A stretch of 64,000 nucleotides of DNA from positions 1 through 64,000 of the forward strand of contig CAVVVI010000001.1 in the NCBI GenBank assembly GCA_963751795.1, in the 5' to 3' direction. Positions 55,607 to 64,000 of this stretch are shown one piece after another. Within the stretch, counting starts at the first letter, position 1, and each line of letters begins with the position of its first letter. Made by a program: the position numbers and the translations under genes. The stretch comes from BOG-908 sp963751795. Lineage in GTDB: Bacteria; Pseudomonadota; Alphaproteobacteria; Acetobacterales; Acetobacteraceae. The notes under the pieces are model-generated. The model did no database searches and had not been told where the DNA came from. It saw only the letters and a program-made list of their open reading frames with translations.

Positions 55607-56789
55607 ATGGGCCACATCAACGACATCGGCGCCGCCATCGGCCGTCTGGCGCGCGAGGCCGAGCCTGGCCTGATCGATATCCGGCGCGACCTGCACGCCC
55701 ACCCCGAACTGGCGTTCGAGGAGCACCGCACCGCCAGCCTGATCGCCCGCGAACTCGGCCGCCTCGGCATCGAACACCGCACCGGCGTCGGGCGCACCGG
55801 CGTGCTGGGCACCATCCATGGCGGCCGTCCGGGCCCCACGCTGGTGATCCGCGCCGATATGGACGCGCTGCCGATCCATGAGCAGACCGGGCTGGATTTC
55901 GCCAGCCGCACCGACGGCAAGATGCATGCCTGCGGCCACGACATCCACAGCTCCACCCTGCTCGGCGTCGCCGCCATCCTGGCGCCGCTCGCGCCGGAGA
56001 TGGCCGGCACCATCCGCCTGATGTTCCAGCCCGCCGAGGAGATACTGGGCGGGGCGGCCGCCATGATCGAGGATGGCGCGCTGGATGGCGCCGACCATGG
56101 CGCTGGGCTTCCACAACCACCCGGAACTGCCGGTCGGCCGCTTCGCCGCCGTGCGCGGCGCCACCTACGCCGCCTGCGACCGTTTCCGCATCGTGGTCCA
56201 AGGCCATTCGGGCCACGCCGCCTACCCGCACACCACGGTCGATCCCATCGTCGCCGCCTGCCACCTCGTCGGCAGCCTGCAGACGATCGTCAGCCGCGAG
56301 ATCAACCCGCTGGACCCGTGCGTGGTCACCGTGGGCGCCATCCATGCCGGCACCGTGCACAACATCATCCCCGATAGCTGCGAGCTGCTGGGCACCGTGC
56401 GCACGCTCGCCGCACCGGTGCGCGCCCAGGCCGAAGCCGCCATCCACCGCATCTGCGCCGGGCTGGACGCCACCTTCCGCACCACCACAACCTGCGAATG
56501 GAGCCCCGGCGTGCCGCCCACGCTGAACGCCGAAGCCGTGCTCGAGACCAGTGTCGCCGCCGTGCAGCGCCAGCTGGGCGCGGTGTTCGATGCCGCCGAG
56601 CCGAGCATGGGGGCCGAGGATTTCGCCATCATCGCCGCGCGCCTGCCAAGCTTCGTGCTGCGCGTGGGCTCGGGCGCGCCCGGCCGGGCCGATCACCTGC
56701 ACAACTCGGCCTACCAGCCCGACGAGGCCTGCATCGGCCTGGGCGCGCAGGCCCTGGCGCGCGCGGCCGTCGAGCTGCTGGCCGGCTAG
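55607..56789 (+). pseudogene. M20-family amidohydrolase, frameshifted
   Basis: An M20D-type amidohydrolase/aminoacylase, of the group that includes hippurate hydrolase and IAA-amino acid hydrolase. The metal site starts with DMDALPIHEQTGLDF and HACGHDIHSSTLLGVAAIL, followed by MFQPAEEILGGAAAMIEDGA. After DGALDGAD, one extra C at 56095/56096 breaks the frame, and the rest (MALGFHNHPELPVGRFAAVR through to VELLAG) continues in another frame to a stop at 56789. With that base removed the protein would be complete at about 393 residues. Either a real inactivating mutation or a sequencing error is possible. Confidence 0.85.
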
Positions 56790-56803
56790 CGCGGCGCCCG
56801 CGC

Positions 56804-57211
56804 CTACATCAGCCCAAGCCGGGCCAGTTCGCGCTGCAGCTCGGCCGGCAACGCCTCGCCATCCGCCACCTCGCCGGCAGCCGCGTCCGGCGGCGCGTCG
56901 CCTGGCTCCAGATAACGCCAGCCCTGAAACGGTTTGACCAGCCGCCCGCGCACCGGCACCAGCACCGGGTCGAGCACCAGCTGGCACGCCTTCGCGCCGT
57001 CCGGCCGCGCGCCGGGCCGCAGCTCGCGCAGTGCCTGCCGCGCGGTGATCAGCCGGTCGATCACCCAGTAGATCGATCCGCCGTCCAGGATCTCCTCGGC
57101 GCGGCGCGGCGTGTTGCGCGTGGTGTGCACCGCGCCCCATTCGGCCTGCCGCCGCGCCAGGTCGGCCAGGTTGCGCGCGCCGACCGACAGCTTGATCAGA
57201 TGCAAGGCCAT
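56804..57211 (-). CDS. DUF1489 family protein
   Basis: A 135-residue DUF1489 protein. The conserved family text is MALHLIKLSVGARNLADLAR at the start, then RNTPRRAEEILDGGSIYWVI and VRGRLVKPFQGWRYLEPGDA. The family is widespread in alphaproteobacteria; its function is unknown. The ATG at 57211 follows GGAG closely; the upstream extension to 57403 is a shadow of the epoxide hydrolase region. It is convergent with the broken M20 gene and divergent from the epoxide hydrolase gene. Confidence 0.85.
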   Translation of the reverse strand: MALHLIKLSVGARNLADLARRQAEWGAVHTTRNTPRRAEEILDGGSIYWVIDRLITARQALRELRPGARPDGAKACQLVLDPVLVPVRGRLVKPFQGWRYLEPGDAPPDAAAGEVADGEALPAELQRELARLGLM

Positions 57212-57335
57212 GCGCGCTCCGTCACTCCCAACCGCCGGCAGGCCGCCCGCGCTTCTCTTTGCCGCCCGGCATCCCACCTTGCTGCCAACGCCGGCAAGCT
57301 GGCAGATGTCAGCCGGAACAGCCCTGGGGACAACC

Positions 57336-58295
57336 ATGCAGACCATCCGCTCAGGCGCGATCGACATCGCCGTGGACGTGCAGGGCGAGGGCCCGCTCGT
57401 CATCCTGATGCATGGCTGGCCGGAACTCGGCCTCTCGTGGCGCCATCAGGTGCCGGCACTGGTGGCCGCCGGCTATCGCGTGGCGGTGCCGGACATGCGC
57501 GGCTACGGCGCCAGCGGCAAGCCGGCCGAGATCGGCGCCTACACGCTCGACATCATTGCCGACGACATGGCCGCCGTGGCCCACGCGTTGGGCGCCGCAC
57601 GCTGGGTGGCGGTCGGCCACGATTGGGGCGCGCCGGTCGCCTGGCGCTGCGCGCTGCGTTTCCCCACTGAGGTCGCGGCCGTGTTCTGCCTCAGCGTGCC
57701 CCATAGCGGCCCGCCGCCGATCCCGTTCTTCGACATCATCGAGAAGCGCTACCCGGACCAGTTTTTCTACATGCGCTACTTCCAGCAGGAAGGCGTGGCC
57801 GAAGCCGAGTTCGAGGCGGCGGGCTGGGAAGCCGCGCTGAAGCGGGTGTACTGGATGGGCAGCGGCCCGGGCGTGGCCGCGCGCAGCGGCCGCCACGTCC
57901 CGCGCGACAGCACCATGCTGGCCAGCGTGGACGATCCGCCGCCCGGGCCGCTGCCGTTCATGAGCGACGAGGAGCTGGCCGCCTACGCCGCCGCTTTCCG
58001 CGCTGGCGGCTTCCGCGGCCCGCTGAACTGGTATCGCAACTTCCCGCAGAACGCCGCCGATGCCCGCGCCTACGGCGACAACGTGATCCGCCAGCCCGCC
58101 GGCTTCCTGGCCGGCGACCGCGAGATGGTGCTCAAGATGCTGCCCGGCCAGCTGGAAAATCTGCGCGAGAAATGCGCCGACCTGCGCGCCGAGATCAGCC
58201 TGCCCGGCGCCGGCCACTGGGTGCAGCAGGAGCGCCCCCACGAGGTCAATGCGGCCCTGATCGCCTTCCTCGACGGCGTGAGGGCCAGCCTGTGA
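57336..58295 (+). CDS. Alpha/beta-hydrolase, soluble epoxide hydrolase type
   Basis: A 319-residue alpha/beta-hydrolase. The oxyanion-type LMHGWPELGLSWRHQVPALV near 24 and the nucleophile region VAVGHDWGAPVAWRCAL near 90, with Asp in place of Ser, are typical of epoxide hydrolases. The catalytic His is in PGAGHWVQQERPHEV near 289. These open epoxides or haloalkanes. The stop overlaps the putA GTG (GTGA), so the two are coupled although their roles seem unrelated. A GGGGA sequence precedes the ATG. Confidence 0.88.
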   Translation: MQTIRSGAIDIAVDVQGEGPLVILMHGWPELGLSWRHQVPALVAAGYRVAVPDMRGYGASGKPAEIGAYTLDIIADDMAAVAHALGAARWVAVGHDWGAPVAWRCALRFPTEVAAVFCLSVPHSGPPPIPFFDIIEKRYPDQFFYMRYFQQEGVAEAEFEAAGWEAALKRVYWMGSGPGVAARSGRHVPRDSTMLASVDDPPPGPLPFMSDEELAAYAAAFRAGGFRGPLNWYRNFPQNAADARAYGDNVIRQPAGFLAGDREMVLKMLPGQLENLREKCADLRAEISLPGAGHWVQQERPHEVNAALIAFLDGVRASL

Positions 58296-61200
58296 GCGCC
58301 GCTTTGTCCCTGCCGCGCCTGCCGGCCTTCCAGGCTGCCTACGCGCCCGATGACGGCATGCTGGCCGAGCAGTTCCTGCGCACCGCCACGCTGCCGCCGG
58401 CCCGCGAGGCCCGCATCGACGCCGAGGCGCGCCGCCTGGTCACCGCCATCCGTGCCAGTGCCAGCGGCATTGGCGGCATCGAGGCGCTGCTGCGCGAATA
58501 TTCGCTGAGCACGCCCGAGGGGCTGGCGCTGATGGTGCTGGCCGAAGGCCTGCTGCGCGTGCCCGACGACGCCACCGCCGACCGCCTGATTGAGGACAAA
58601 TTGGGCCAGGGCGGCTTCGCCCAGGGGCCCGACAGCCGGCCGGACTCGCTGCTGGTGGGCGCGTCCGCCTGGGCGCTGGGGCTGGGCGCGCGGCTGGTCA
58701 GCGCCACCGACACGCCGGAAGGCATCCTGCGCGGCGTGGTGCGCCGCCTGGGCCTGCCCACCGTGCGTGCCGCCATGCGGCAGGCAATGCGCGTGATGGG
58801 CGGCCATTTCGTGCTCGGCCAGACGATCGAGGAAGCGCTGGGCCGCGCGCAATCGCGCACCGGCCGGGTGTTCCGCTACAGTTTCGACATGCTGGGCGAG
58901 GGGGCCCGCACCGCCGAGGACGCGGCGCATTACCAGACGAGCTACGCCGACGCGATCGAGGCGATCGGTGCCGCCGCCGGCAACAAGCCGCTGCCCGACC
59001 GCCCCGGAATCAGCGTCAAGCTTTCCGCCCTGCACCCGCGCTACGAGGCGGTGAGCCGCGCCCGCGTGATGGACGAGCTGGTGCCCCGCGTGCGCGTGCT
59101 GGCCCGCGCCGCCGCCATACGCGGCCTGAACTTCACCGTGGACGCCGAAGAGGCCGACCGGCTGGAGCTCTCGCTCGACGTGATCGCCGCCGTGGCCGAG
59201 GACCGCCAGCTGGCCGGCTGGGACGGTTTCGGCCTGGCCGTGCAGGCCTACGGCAAGCGCGCGCGCGAGACGATCGACTGGGTCGGCGCCCTGGCCGAAA
59301 CGCTGGACCGCCGCTTCATGGTGCGCCTGGTGAAGGGCGCCTACTGGGATACCGAGATCAAGCGTGCCCAGGAACGCGGCCTGCCGGACTACCCGGTGTT
59401 CACCCGCAAGCCGATGACCGATCTCAGCTACATGGCCTGCGCCGAGCGCCTGCTGGCACAGCGCCCGCGCATCTACCCGCAATTCGCCACCCACAACGCG
59501 CTCACCGTGGCCAGCGTGATCGAGCGCGCCGGCAACACCGAAGGCTACGAATTCCAGCGCCTGCACGGCATGGGCGACGCGCTCTACGCATCGCTGCTCG
59601 AAGGCCATCCGGGCGCCGCCGTGCGCACCTACGCGCCGGTGGGTGTGCACCAGGATCTGCTGGCCTATCTGGTGCGCCGCCTGCTGGAGAACGGCGCCAA
59701 CTCCTCCTTCGTGTCGGTGGCCGCCGATGCCGACGTGCCGGTCGAGACGCTGCTGCGCCGGCCGGCCGCCCTCGTCGGCACGCCGGCCCGTGCCCGCAAC
59801 GCCTCGCTGCCGCTGCCGGACGATCTGTTCGGCCCCGGGCGCCGCAACTCGGCCGGGGTGGAGTTCGGCGACGCCGCCAGCCTCGCGCGCCTGTTGGCCG
59901 ATGTGGCGCAGCACGCCGGGCCGGCCACCGCGGCCTCGATCATCGGCGGCGCCGTCCATGTCGGCGCCTCGCGCCCGGCGCTCTGCCCCGTCGATCCGGC
60001 CCGCGTGATCGGCGAAGTCACCGAGGCGACGCCGGAGCAGGCCGATGCGGCCATGGCGGCGGCCCAATCCGGCTTCCGCGCCTGGTCGGCCACGCCGGCC
60101 GCCGAACGCGCCGCCGCGCTGGACCGCGCAGCCGGCCTGCTGGAAGCCCAGCGCGGCCGCCTGCTGGCCCTGCTCGCCGACGAAGGCGGCAAGACGCTCG
60201 ATGACGGTGTCGCCGAAATCCGTGAGGCCGTGGATTTCCTGCGCTACTACGCCGCCGAAGCCCGCGCGCTGTACGGCGCCGGCACCACGCTGCCCGGCCC
60301 CACCGGCGAGCGCAACACGCTGCGCCACCGCGGCCGCGGCGCCTTCCTGTGCATCTCGCCCTGGAACTTCCCGCTCGCGATCTTCCTCGGCCAGATCGGC
60401 GCAGCACTGGCCGCCGGCAACAGCGTAGTCGCCAAACCCGCCGAACAGACGCCGCTGGTGGCTGCCGAAGCCATCCGCCTGCTGCACCAGGCCGGCATAC
60501 CCGCCAGCGCGCTGCACCTGGTGGTGGGCGACGGCGCCATCGGCGCCCGCCTGGTCGCCCACCCCGCCGTGGCCGGCGTTGCCTTCACCGGCTCCACCCA
60601 GGTCGCCTGGGCCATCAACCGCGCCTTGGCCGCCAAAGACGGCCCGATCGTGCCACTGATCGCGGAGACCGGCGGCATCAACGCCATGATCGTGGACGCC
60701 ACGGCCCTGCCCGAGCAGGTGACCGATGATGCGGTGATGAGCGCCTTCCGCAGCGCCGGCCAACGCTGCTCCGCTTTGCGCCTGCTCTGCGTGCAGGAGG
60801 ACGTGGCTGACCGCGTCATCGCCATGCTGGCCGGCGCCGCCGCCGAGCTGAAATTGGGCGACCCGCGCGACCCCAGCGTGCATCTGGGCCCGGTGGTGGA
60901 TGCCGAGGCGCAAGCGCGGCTGCTGGAGCACATCGCCCAGATGCGCGCCACAGCCCGCGTGCACTACGCCGGCACCGCGCCGGAACGCGGCTTCTTCGTT
61001 GCCCCGCACATCTTCGAACTCGACCACCCGCGCGACCTGGCCGTCGAAATCTTCGGCCCCATCCTGCACGTCGTCCGCTATCGCGCCGCCGAGCAGGACG
61101 CGCTGGTCGATGCCATCGAAGCCACCGGCTACGGCCTCACGCTCGGCATCCACACGCGCATCGATGCGGCAGCCGAACGCATCGCCGCACGACTGTCCAC

Positions 61201-61396
61201 CGGCAACATCTACGTCAATCGCAACATGATCGGCGCCGTGGTGGGCGTGCAACCTTTCGGCGGCTCGGGCCTGTCGGGCACCGGGCCGAAGGCGGGCGGG
61301 CCGGACTACCTGCGGCGGTTCGGGGTGGAGCAGACGGTGAGCGTGAACACGGCGGCGGCTGGGGGGAATGCGGCTTTGTTGGCGGCTGAGGAGTGA
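58292..61396 (+). CDS. putA: Bifunctional proline dehydrogenase / P5C dehydrogenase
   Basis: A 1034-residue PutA, oxidising proline to glutamate. The N-terminal PRODH domain is visible as MVRLVKGAYWDTEIKRAQER and in the FAD-binding ISVKLSALHPRYE region. The C-terminal aldehyde dehydrogenase domain has its Glu in LIAETGGINAMIVDA near 792 and the catalytic Cys in SAGQRCSALRLL near 826. It is too short to carry the N-terminal ribbon-helix-helix DNA-binding domain of regulatory PutA. The GTG start overlaps the epoxide hydrolase stop. It marks the left edge of a compositionally different segment. Confidence 0.94.
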   Translation: MSAALSLPRLPAFQAAYAPDDGMLAEQFLRTATLPPAREARIDAEARRLVTAIRASASGIGGIEALLREYSLSTPEGLALMVLAEGLLRVPDDATADRLIEDKLGQGGFAQGPDSRPDSLLVGASAWALGLGARLVSATDTPEGILRGVVRRLGLPTVRAAMRQAMRVMGGHFVLGQTIEEALGRAQSRTGRVFRYSFDMLGEGARTAEDAAHYQTSYADAIEAIGAAAGNKPLPDRPGISVKLSALHPRYEAVSRARVMDELVPRVRVLARAAAIRGLNFTVDAEEADRLELSLDVIAAVAEDRQLAGWDGFGLAVQAYGKRARETIDWVGALAETLDRRFMVRLVKGAYWDTEIKRAQERGLPDYPVFTRKPMTDLSYMACAERLLAQRPRIYPQFATHNALTVASVIERAGNTEGYEFQRLHGMGDALYASLLEGHPGAAVRTYAPVGVHQDLLAYLVRRLLENGANSSFVSVAADADVPVETLLRRPAALVGTPARARNASLPLPDDLFGPGRRNSAGVEFGDAASLARLLADVAQHAGPATAASIIGGAVHVGASRPALCPVDPARVIGEVTEATPEQADAAMAAAQSGFRAWSATPAAERAAALDRAAGLLEAQRGRLLALLADEGGKTLDDGVAEIREAVDFLRYYAAEARALYGAGTTLPGPTGERNTLRHRGRGAFLCISPWNFPLAIFLGQIGAALAAGNSVVAKPAEQTPLVAAEAIRLLHQAGIPASALHLVVGDGAIGARLVAHPAVAGVAFTGSTQVAWAINRALAAKDGPIVPLIAETGGINAMIVDATALPEQVTDDAVMSAFRSAGQRCSALRLLCVQEDVADRVIAMLAGAAAELKLGDPRDPSVHLGPVVDAEAQARLLEHIAQMRATARVHYAGTAPERGFFVAPHIFELDHPRDLAVEIFGPILHVVRYRAAEQDALVDAIEATGYGLTLGIHTRIDAAAERIAARLSTGNIYVNRNMIGAVVGVQPFGGSGLSGTGPKAGGPDYLRRFGVEQTVSVNTAAAGGNAALLAAEE

Positions 61397-61401
61397 AAGG
61401 C

Positions 61402-61445
61402 GAAGCGCTTCTTTTTTGAAAAAAAAGGTCAAGACTTCTGCAGCG
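61402..61445. repeat. Half-copy of palindromic element after putA
   Basis: Just after the putA stop, CTTCTTTTTTGAAAAAAAAG at 61411-61426 and then GTCAAGACTTCTGC repeat the outer hairpin and inner arm of the element at 26093-26217. Only one arm is present. The GAAGCGCTTC plus T-run could also act as a terminator for putA. Confidence 0.5.
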
Positions 61446-61562
61446 TCTCATTCGAGACTGCTAGATCGCATCGATCTCGCCTCAGTGTTCAGCACGGGCA
61501 AAGCCGGCAGACTTGAGTTCATCAACGCGCCCATCACCGATGTCATCTATGACGGGCGGCAA
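61446..61562. other. Intergenic segment after putA
   Basis: This short segment lies between the half-element and the minus-strand exported orphan. A small + frame crosses it (ending 61607) with protein-like stretches such as AGRLEFINAPITDVIYDGRQ, possibly the tail of a lost gene. It has no start of its own beyond the putA overlap, so it is not called. Confidence 0.35.
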
Positions 61563-62702
61563 TCATTTCTGTCGCCCTTCGTCGTTCCTGTGAAAGCCGT
61601 GCGCTGACGGCTCCGCCACTAAAAGGCAATCCTCTCTGTAAGTATCTCTGCTGAACTGTATCACGCGCACGAAAATCTTAGACGGCAGATGCCCTATTTG
61701 ACCCCCCTTGTTCGAATAGAGAAAGTCGGCATCGGTGTTCACATAGAGTACCTCGACTTTGCCGTCGACGAGTGCAAACTCAGTCGCGGATTCACCAAGA
61801 ATTCCACCATACGGTCCGAGTTGAACACTTGAGGGGTAATGGTTCTTTCGCGAGTAAGGAATGTGAATGTGGTCGAGGGCGGTTGTGGAGCAGTGCTCGC
61901 CAGTAGGCTTTCGATTTTGGCTGCTGACCCCTGTCGGCGCCTGCAAAGGGTCGCCAGCATTTTGGCACACAGACATCGGAGCGCTTCTGTAGACCGGTAC
62001 TCCTCGATCATAAGACTCAATTGGCATACTTTGGAGGGTGGAGGTAATCGTCGTGCCATTGGAAAGCTTGCTCTCCAAGGGACCAGAACTCGGCGAACCA
62101 GAAAGCAGCTTGCCGGCATCAACTGTAAATGTGCTGTACTCTTGGCCGTGCGGCCACGCAACGACAAGGCGCGAGATCCCATCGTTTGAATAAGGTACAA
62201 CAACCCACGCGTCAGGCGCGCCGGGCGAACTCATCCACGAATGCACGCCGAAATACAGGTCTCGATCGTTGTAGTAAGCGGGAACAGGAGTCCATCTCGT
62301 AAAGATGGACGATCCAAAAAGGTGCTCAAAATCAATATCGTTGTATAGTCTACGGGGAAATACGCCTACGGGACTACCCGACTTTCCGATTGCACTAAGA
62401 CCAGAATTCAGTGAAGCGTTTATCCTGCTGCATAAAGATACACTCCCTGCATAAATCACTCTGAAGCGGCTGGACTTTAGGGCTCGATAACCAGGTATGC
62501 TTTTCCGGCATTCTGCCGACAGGCAGAACCGCAGTATATTGGCTTGGGCGGTTTGGCGAGGCGTTTGGACAGTATGCAAGCGACTGCGGAGCTTAGAAGG
62601 CAGGCCGATGCTTTGAGCGTGGGCGGAGCGGAAATCTGCAGAAAAGATAACACTTACAGCTAACAATGTTAAAGCTGAAGTTAAACCTCGACTACCGCTC
62701 AT
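61563..62702 (-). CDS. Exported orphan protein of unknown function
   Basis: A 379-residue protein with a signal peptide (LTSALTLLAVSVIFSADFRS, cleavage near AHAQ). The mature part has several cysteines and Ser/Tyr/Asp-rich segments (DIDFEHLFGSSIFTRW, NDRDLYFGVHSWMSSPGAPD, LYSNKGGQIGHLP). I do not recognise a family. Its codon use, with many A/T-ending codons, is clearly unlike the rest of the window, suggesting lateral transfer. GGGGGAG lies ahead of the ATG. It is bounded by a damaged IS element upstream and the half-repeat downstream. It may be a secreted enzyme or toxin-like protein, but nothing supports a specific role. Confidence 0.7.
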   Translation of the reverse strand: MSGSRGLTSALTLLAVSVIFSADFRSAHAQSIGLPSKLRSRLHTVQTPRQTAQANILRFCLSAECRKSIPGYRALKSSRFRVIYAGSVSLCSRINASLNSGLSAIGKSGSPVGVFPRRLYNDIDFEHLFGSSIFTRWTPVPAYYNDRDLYFGVHSWMSSPGAPDAWVVVPYSNDGISRLVVAWPHGQEYSTFTVDAGKLLSGSPSSGPLESKLSNGTTITSTLQSMPIESYDRGVPVYRSAPMSVCQNAGDPLQAPTGVSSQNRKPTGEHCSTTALDHIHIPYSRKNHYPSSVQLGPYGGILGESATEFALVDGKVEVLYVNTDADFLYSNKGGQIGHLPSKIFVRVIQFSRDTYREDCLLVAEPSAHGFHRNDEGRQK

Positions 62703-62867
62703 GCGCGCTCTCCCCCACCTGATCTACAAATTTCATTCCGTTTTTACGAGTAGCAGAGAGCTTTGCGATCCACCCAAGTCACCGCAAGACTATTCGCTTT
62801 GCGAGATCCGTAACGGAAGCGAGGGAAGACGACATGGCTGTCGTGAGAGACACATCTTGGATTTAGT

Positions 62868-63633
62868 CTAGGTCGTAAACTCATAAGCGCGAAGCCATAG
62901 CCGTATAGAGGCGAGTTGGATCATGGCTAGGAAGTTTGGGGCAAGCTTATCATAACGGGTGGCGACGCGGCGGAAATGCTTCAGCTTGGAGAAGAACCGC
63001 TCGATCAGGTTGCGCTCACGGTAGAGCCGCTTGCTGAAGCAGGGCTTCCATTTCCGGTTGCTTTTGGGTGGGATGTTTGGCGTGGCTCCTTGGTCTTGGA
63101 TCAGCTCCCGAATGCGGTCGGCATCATAAGCCTTGTCAGCCAGCACGATGGTACGCGGGCCGAGATTGTCGAGCAGCGTGTCGGCGATCTGCCCGTCGTG
63201 CGTTTGTCCAGCGGTTAGGCCGAGCCGGAACGGCAGCCCCTGCGCATCAACGACGACATGGATCTTGGTCGTGAGGCCGCCTCTGGAGCGACCGAGACAA
63301 TGATCTGCACCCCCCTTTTTGCCGTCGCAGCCTGCTGGTGCGCCCGGATTGAAGTGCTGTCGATCATCTGGATTTCGCCGTCGTGCGCGGTGCTGATGGC
63401 GTCGAACAGCCGGTCCCACACGCTGCCTTCCGCCATCGTGAGAAGCGGTTGTAGCAGGTTGTGCGGGGGCCATAGCGCTCGGGCAGGTCGCGCCACGGCG
63501 CACCAGATCGCAGCACCCAAAAGATGCCGTTCAGTACGCGGCGGTCATCGACGCGCGGGACGCCTCTAGGTTTGTTGGGCAGCAGCGGCTCGATCACGCG
63601 CCACTCGACGTCCGTCAGATCATATCGGCTCAT
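62868..63633 (-). pseudogene. IS5-family DDE transposase, disrupted orfA
   Basis: The transposase is spread over three frames. The first part starts at ATG 63633 (MSRYDLTDVEWRVIEPLLPN and SGAPWRDLPERYGP) and runs to RFSRWRKA; the second has GSVWDRLFDAISTAHDGEIQ and the first DDE Asp in MIDSTSIRAHQQ; the third has HCLGRSRGGLTTKIHVVVDA, the second Asp in LADKAYDADRIR, and the Glu in YRERNLIERFFSKLKHFRR. The second change, at an A5G6 run near 63313, is where this group normally uses a programmed -1 frameshift. The first, near 63425, looks like a lost base and would inactivate the copy. Confidence 0.8.
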
Positions 63634-63660
63634 GCCAACTTTGAACCAGAGTTTGACACT
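62868..63660 (-). mobile_element. IS5-family insertion sequence (IS427-like group), damaged
   Basis: An insertion sequence of about 0.8 kb with one transposase region on the minus strand. The ends carry similar sequences: GTAAACTC near 62875 on the left and GTCAAACTC near 63659 on the right (reverse strand), fitting short imperfect inverted repeats. The exact ends and target duplication could not be fixed. It separates the exported orphan from the gene at 63727 and interrupts whatever lay between them. Confidence 0.8.
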
Positions 63661-63726
63661 GCAGATAAGCCGGCGGCCAAAAATAACCGCAGTTGCCGGC
63701 ACCGTGCGGGCGTGAGAAGCTTCCTC

Positions 63727-64000
63727 ATGCAAGTCCGCGTTTACCAGAATGGAATTGCCATTGGCACCGCCATCCTTGAGCATCTTGACCCACCTATGGG
63801 CGTTGCGTTCGGTCCCTTCTCGCCCTCGGATCATTATAATCGCGACAAGCACGCGAATACCATAGAAGGCGACTATATCGATGATAAGGGTCGATCATTG
63901 TCAGTGGATGCCGATCAGCATGGTCCTCTCGAAACCGCGTCTTTAGCAATCGAAGACTGGAATGATCCTGAGATTGGAAAACAGCTTACCGTATGGTTTC
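63727..64000 (+). CDS. Hypothetical protein, partial (runs off window)
   Basis: An open frame starting at ATG 63727 and continuing without stop to the end of the window, at least 91 codons. The text is protein-like: MQVRVYQNGIAIGTAILEHL, then FGPFSPSDHYNRDKHANTI and LAIEDWNDPEIGKQLTVWF. AGAAG lies upstream at moderate spacing; a GTG at 63712 is an alternative. I do not recognise the family. Its composition (many A/T-rich codons) matches the neighbouring foreign-looking segment rather than the rest of the window. Confidence 0.6.
   Translation, partial: MQVRVYQNGIAIGTAILEHLDPPMGVAFGPFSPSDHYNRDKHANTIEGDYIDDKGRSLSVDADQHGPLETASLAIEDWNDPEIGKQLTVWF

Noticed and set aside
58070..61432. 1120-codon antisense open frame across putA
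   Set aside because: It mirrors putA codon structure, is Gly/His/Arg-rich and shows no motif; putA is complete on the other strand.
61368..61607. Small + strand open frame after putA
   Set aside because: It begins inside putA in another frame and crosses the palindromic repeat; only its tail looks protein-like, so it may be a remnant but is not called.

Overview
The window is high-GC bacterial chromosome, most likely from an alphaproteobacterium of the Rhodospirillales/Acetobacteraceae type. The evidence is a canonical CtrA cell-cycle regulator next to fliI, the DUF1285/DUF1489 families, a fused transaldolase/phosphoglucose isomerase inside a pentose-phosphate gene block, and dispersed AT-rich palindromic elements. 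The species cannot be named from this sequence alone.

Layout. 1-8.1 kb: DUF4142 protein, GT25 glycosyltransferase (-), then a + strand group of YcaO protein, OpgH-like membrane glucosyltransferase, exported DUF885 hydrolase and a J-domain-like protein. 8.1-10.8 kb: fliJ-like and fliI (-) divergent from ctrA (+). 10.8-13 kb: nadK, Nudix hydrolase and DUF1285 (-). 13-20 kb: MoxR/DUF58/BatA-DUF4159/VWA-like operon, followed by a 28-bp hairpin repeat array. 20-22.4 kb: ankyrin protein, deaminase, folB, pteridine-reductase-like SDR. 22.4-27.9 kb (-): lipoprotein, tRNA-Gln, ispE, small membrane protein, TPR protein, ETF-ubiquinone oxidoreductase. 28-34.2 kb (+): uracil-DNA glycosylase-like protein, lytic transglycosylase, moaB, SDR, metallo-beta-lactamase-fold hydrolase, radical SAM protein. 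34.3-38.6 kb: RND efflux pair. 38.8-49.1 kb: carbohydrate block tkt, tal-pgi (frameshifted), gnd, zwf, HAD phosphatase, pgl, rpiA, gntK. 49.2-54 kb: hypothetical gene, PEP-CTERM protein, phaB, two paralogous exported four-cysteine proteins, HAF-repeat protein. 54-61.4 kb: manC, frameshifted M20 amidohydrolase, DUF1489, epoxide hydrolase, putA. 61.4-64 kb: a compositionally different segment with an exported orphan protein, a damaged IS5-family element and a gene running off the window.

How the genes work together. The carbohydrate block encodes nearly the whole oxidative and non-oxidative pentose-phosphate pathway plus gluconate kinase, which suits an organism that takes sugar or gluconate through this route. 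folB and the adjacent SDR fit pteridine metabolism. The MoxR operon is a conserved but poorly understood envelope/chaperone system. Many genes are linked by four-base stop/start overlaps (GTGA or ATGA), so translational coupling is common here.

Most noteworthy: the coupled YcaO-glucosyltransferase pair, the tandem pair of exported four-cysteine proteins, the stop-codon-containing 28-bp hairpin array, a MITE-like palindrome with a half copy 35 kb away, and two single-base insertions that break tal-pgi and the M20 gene.
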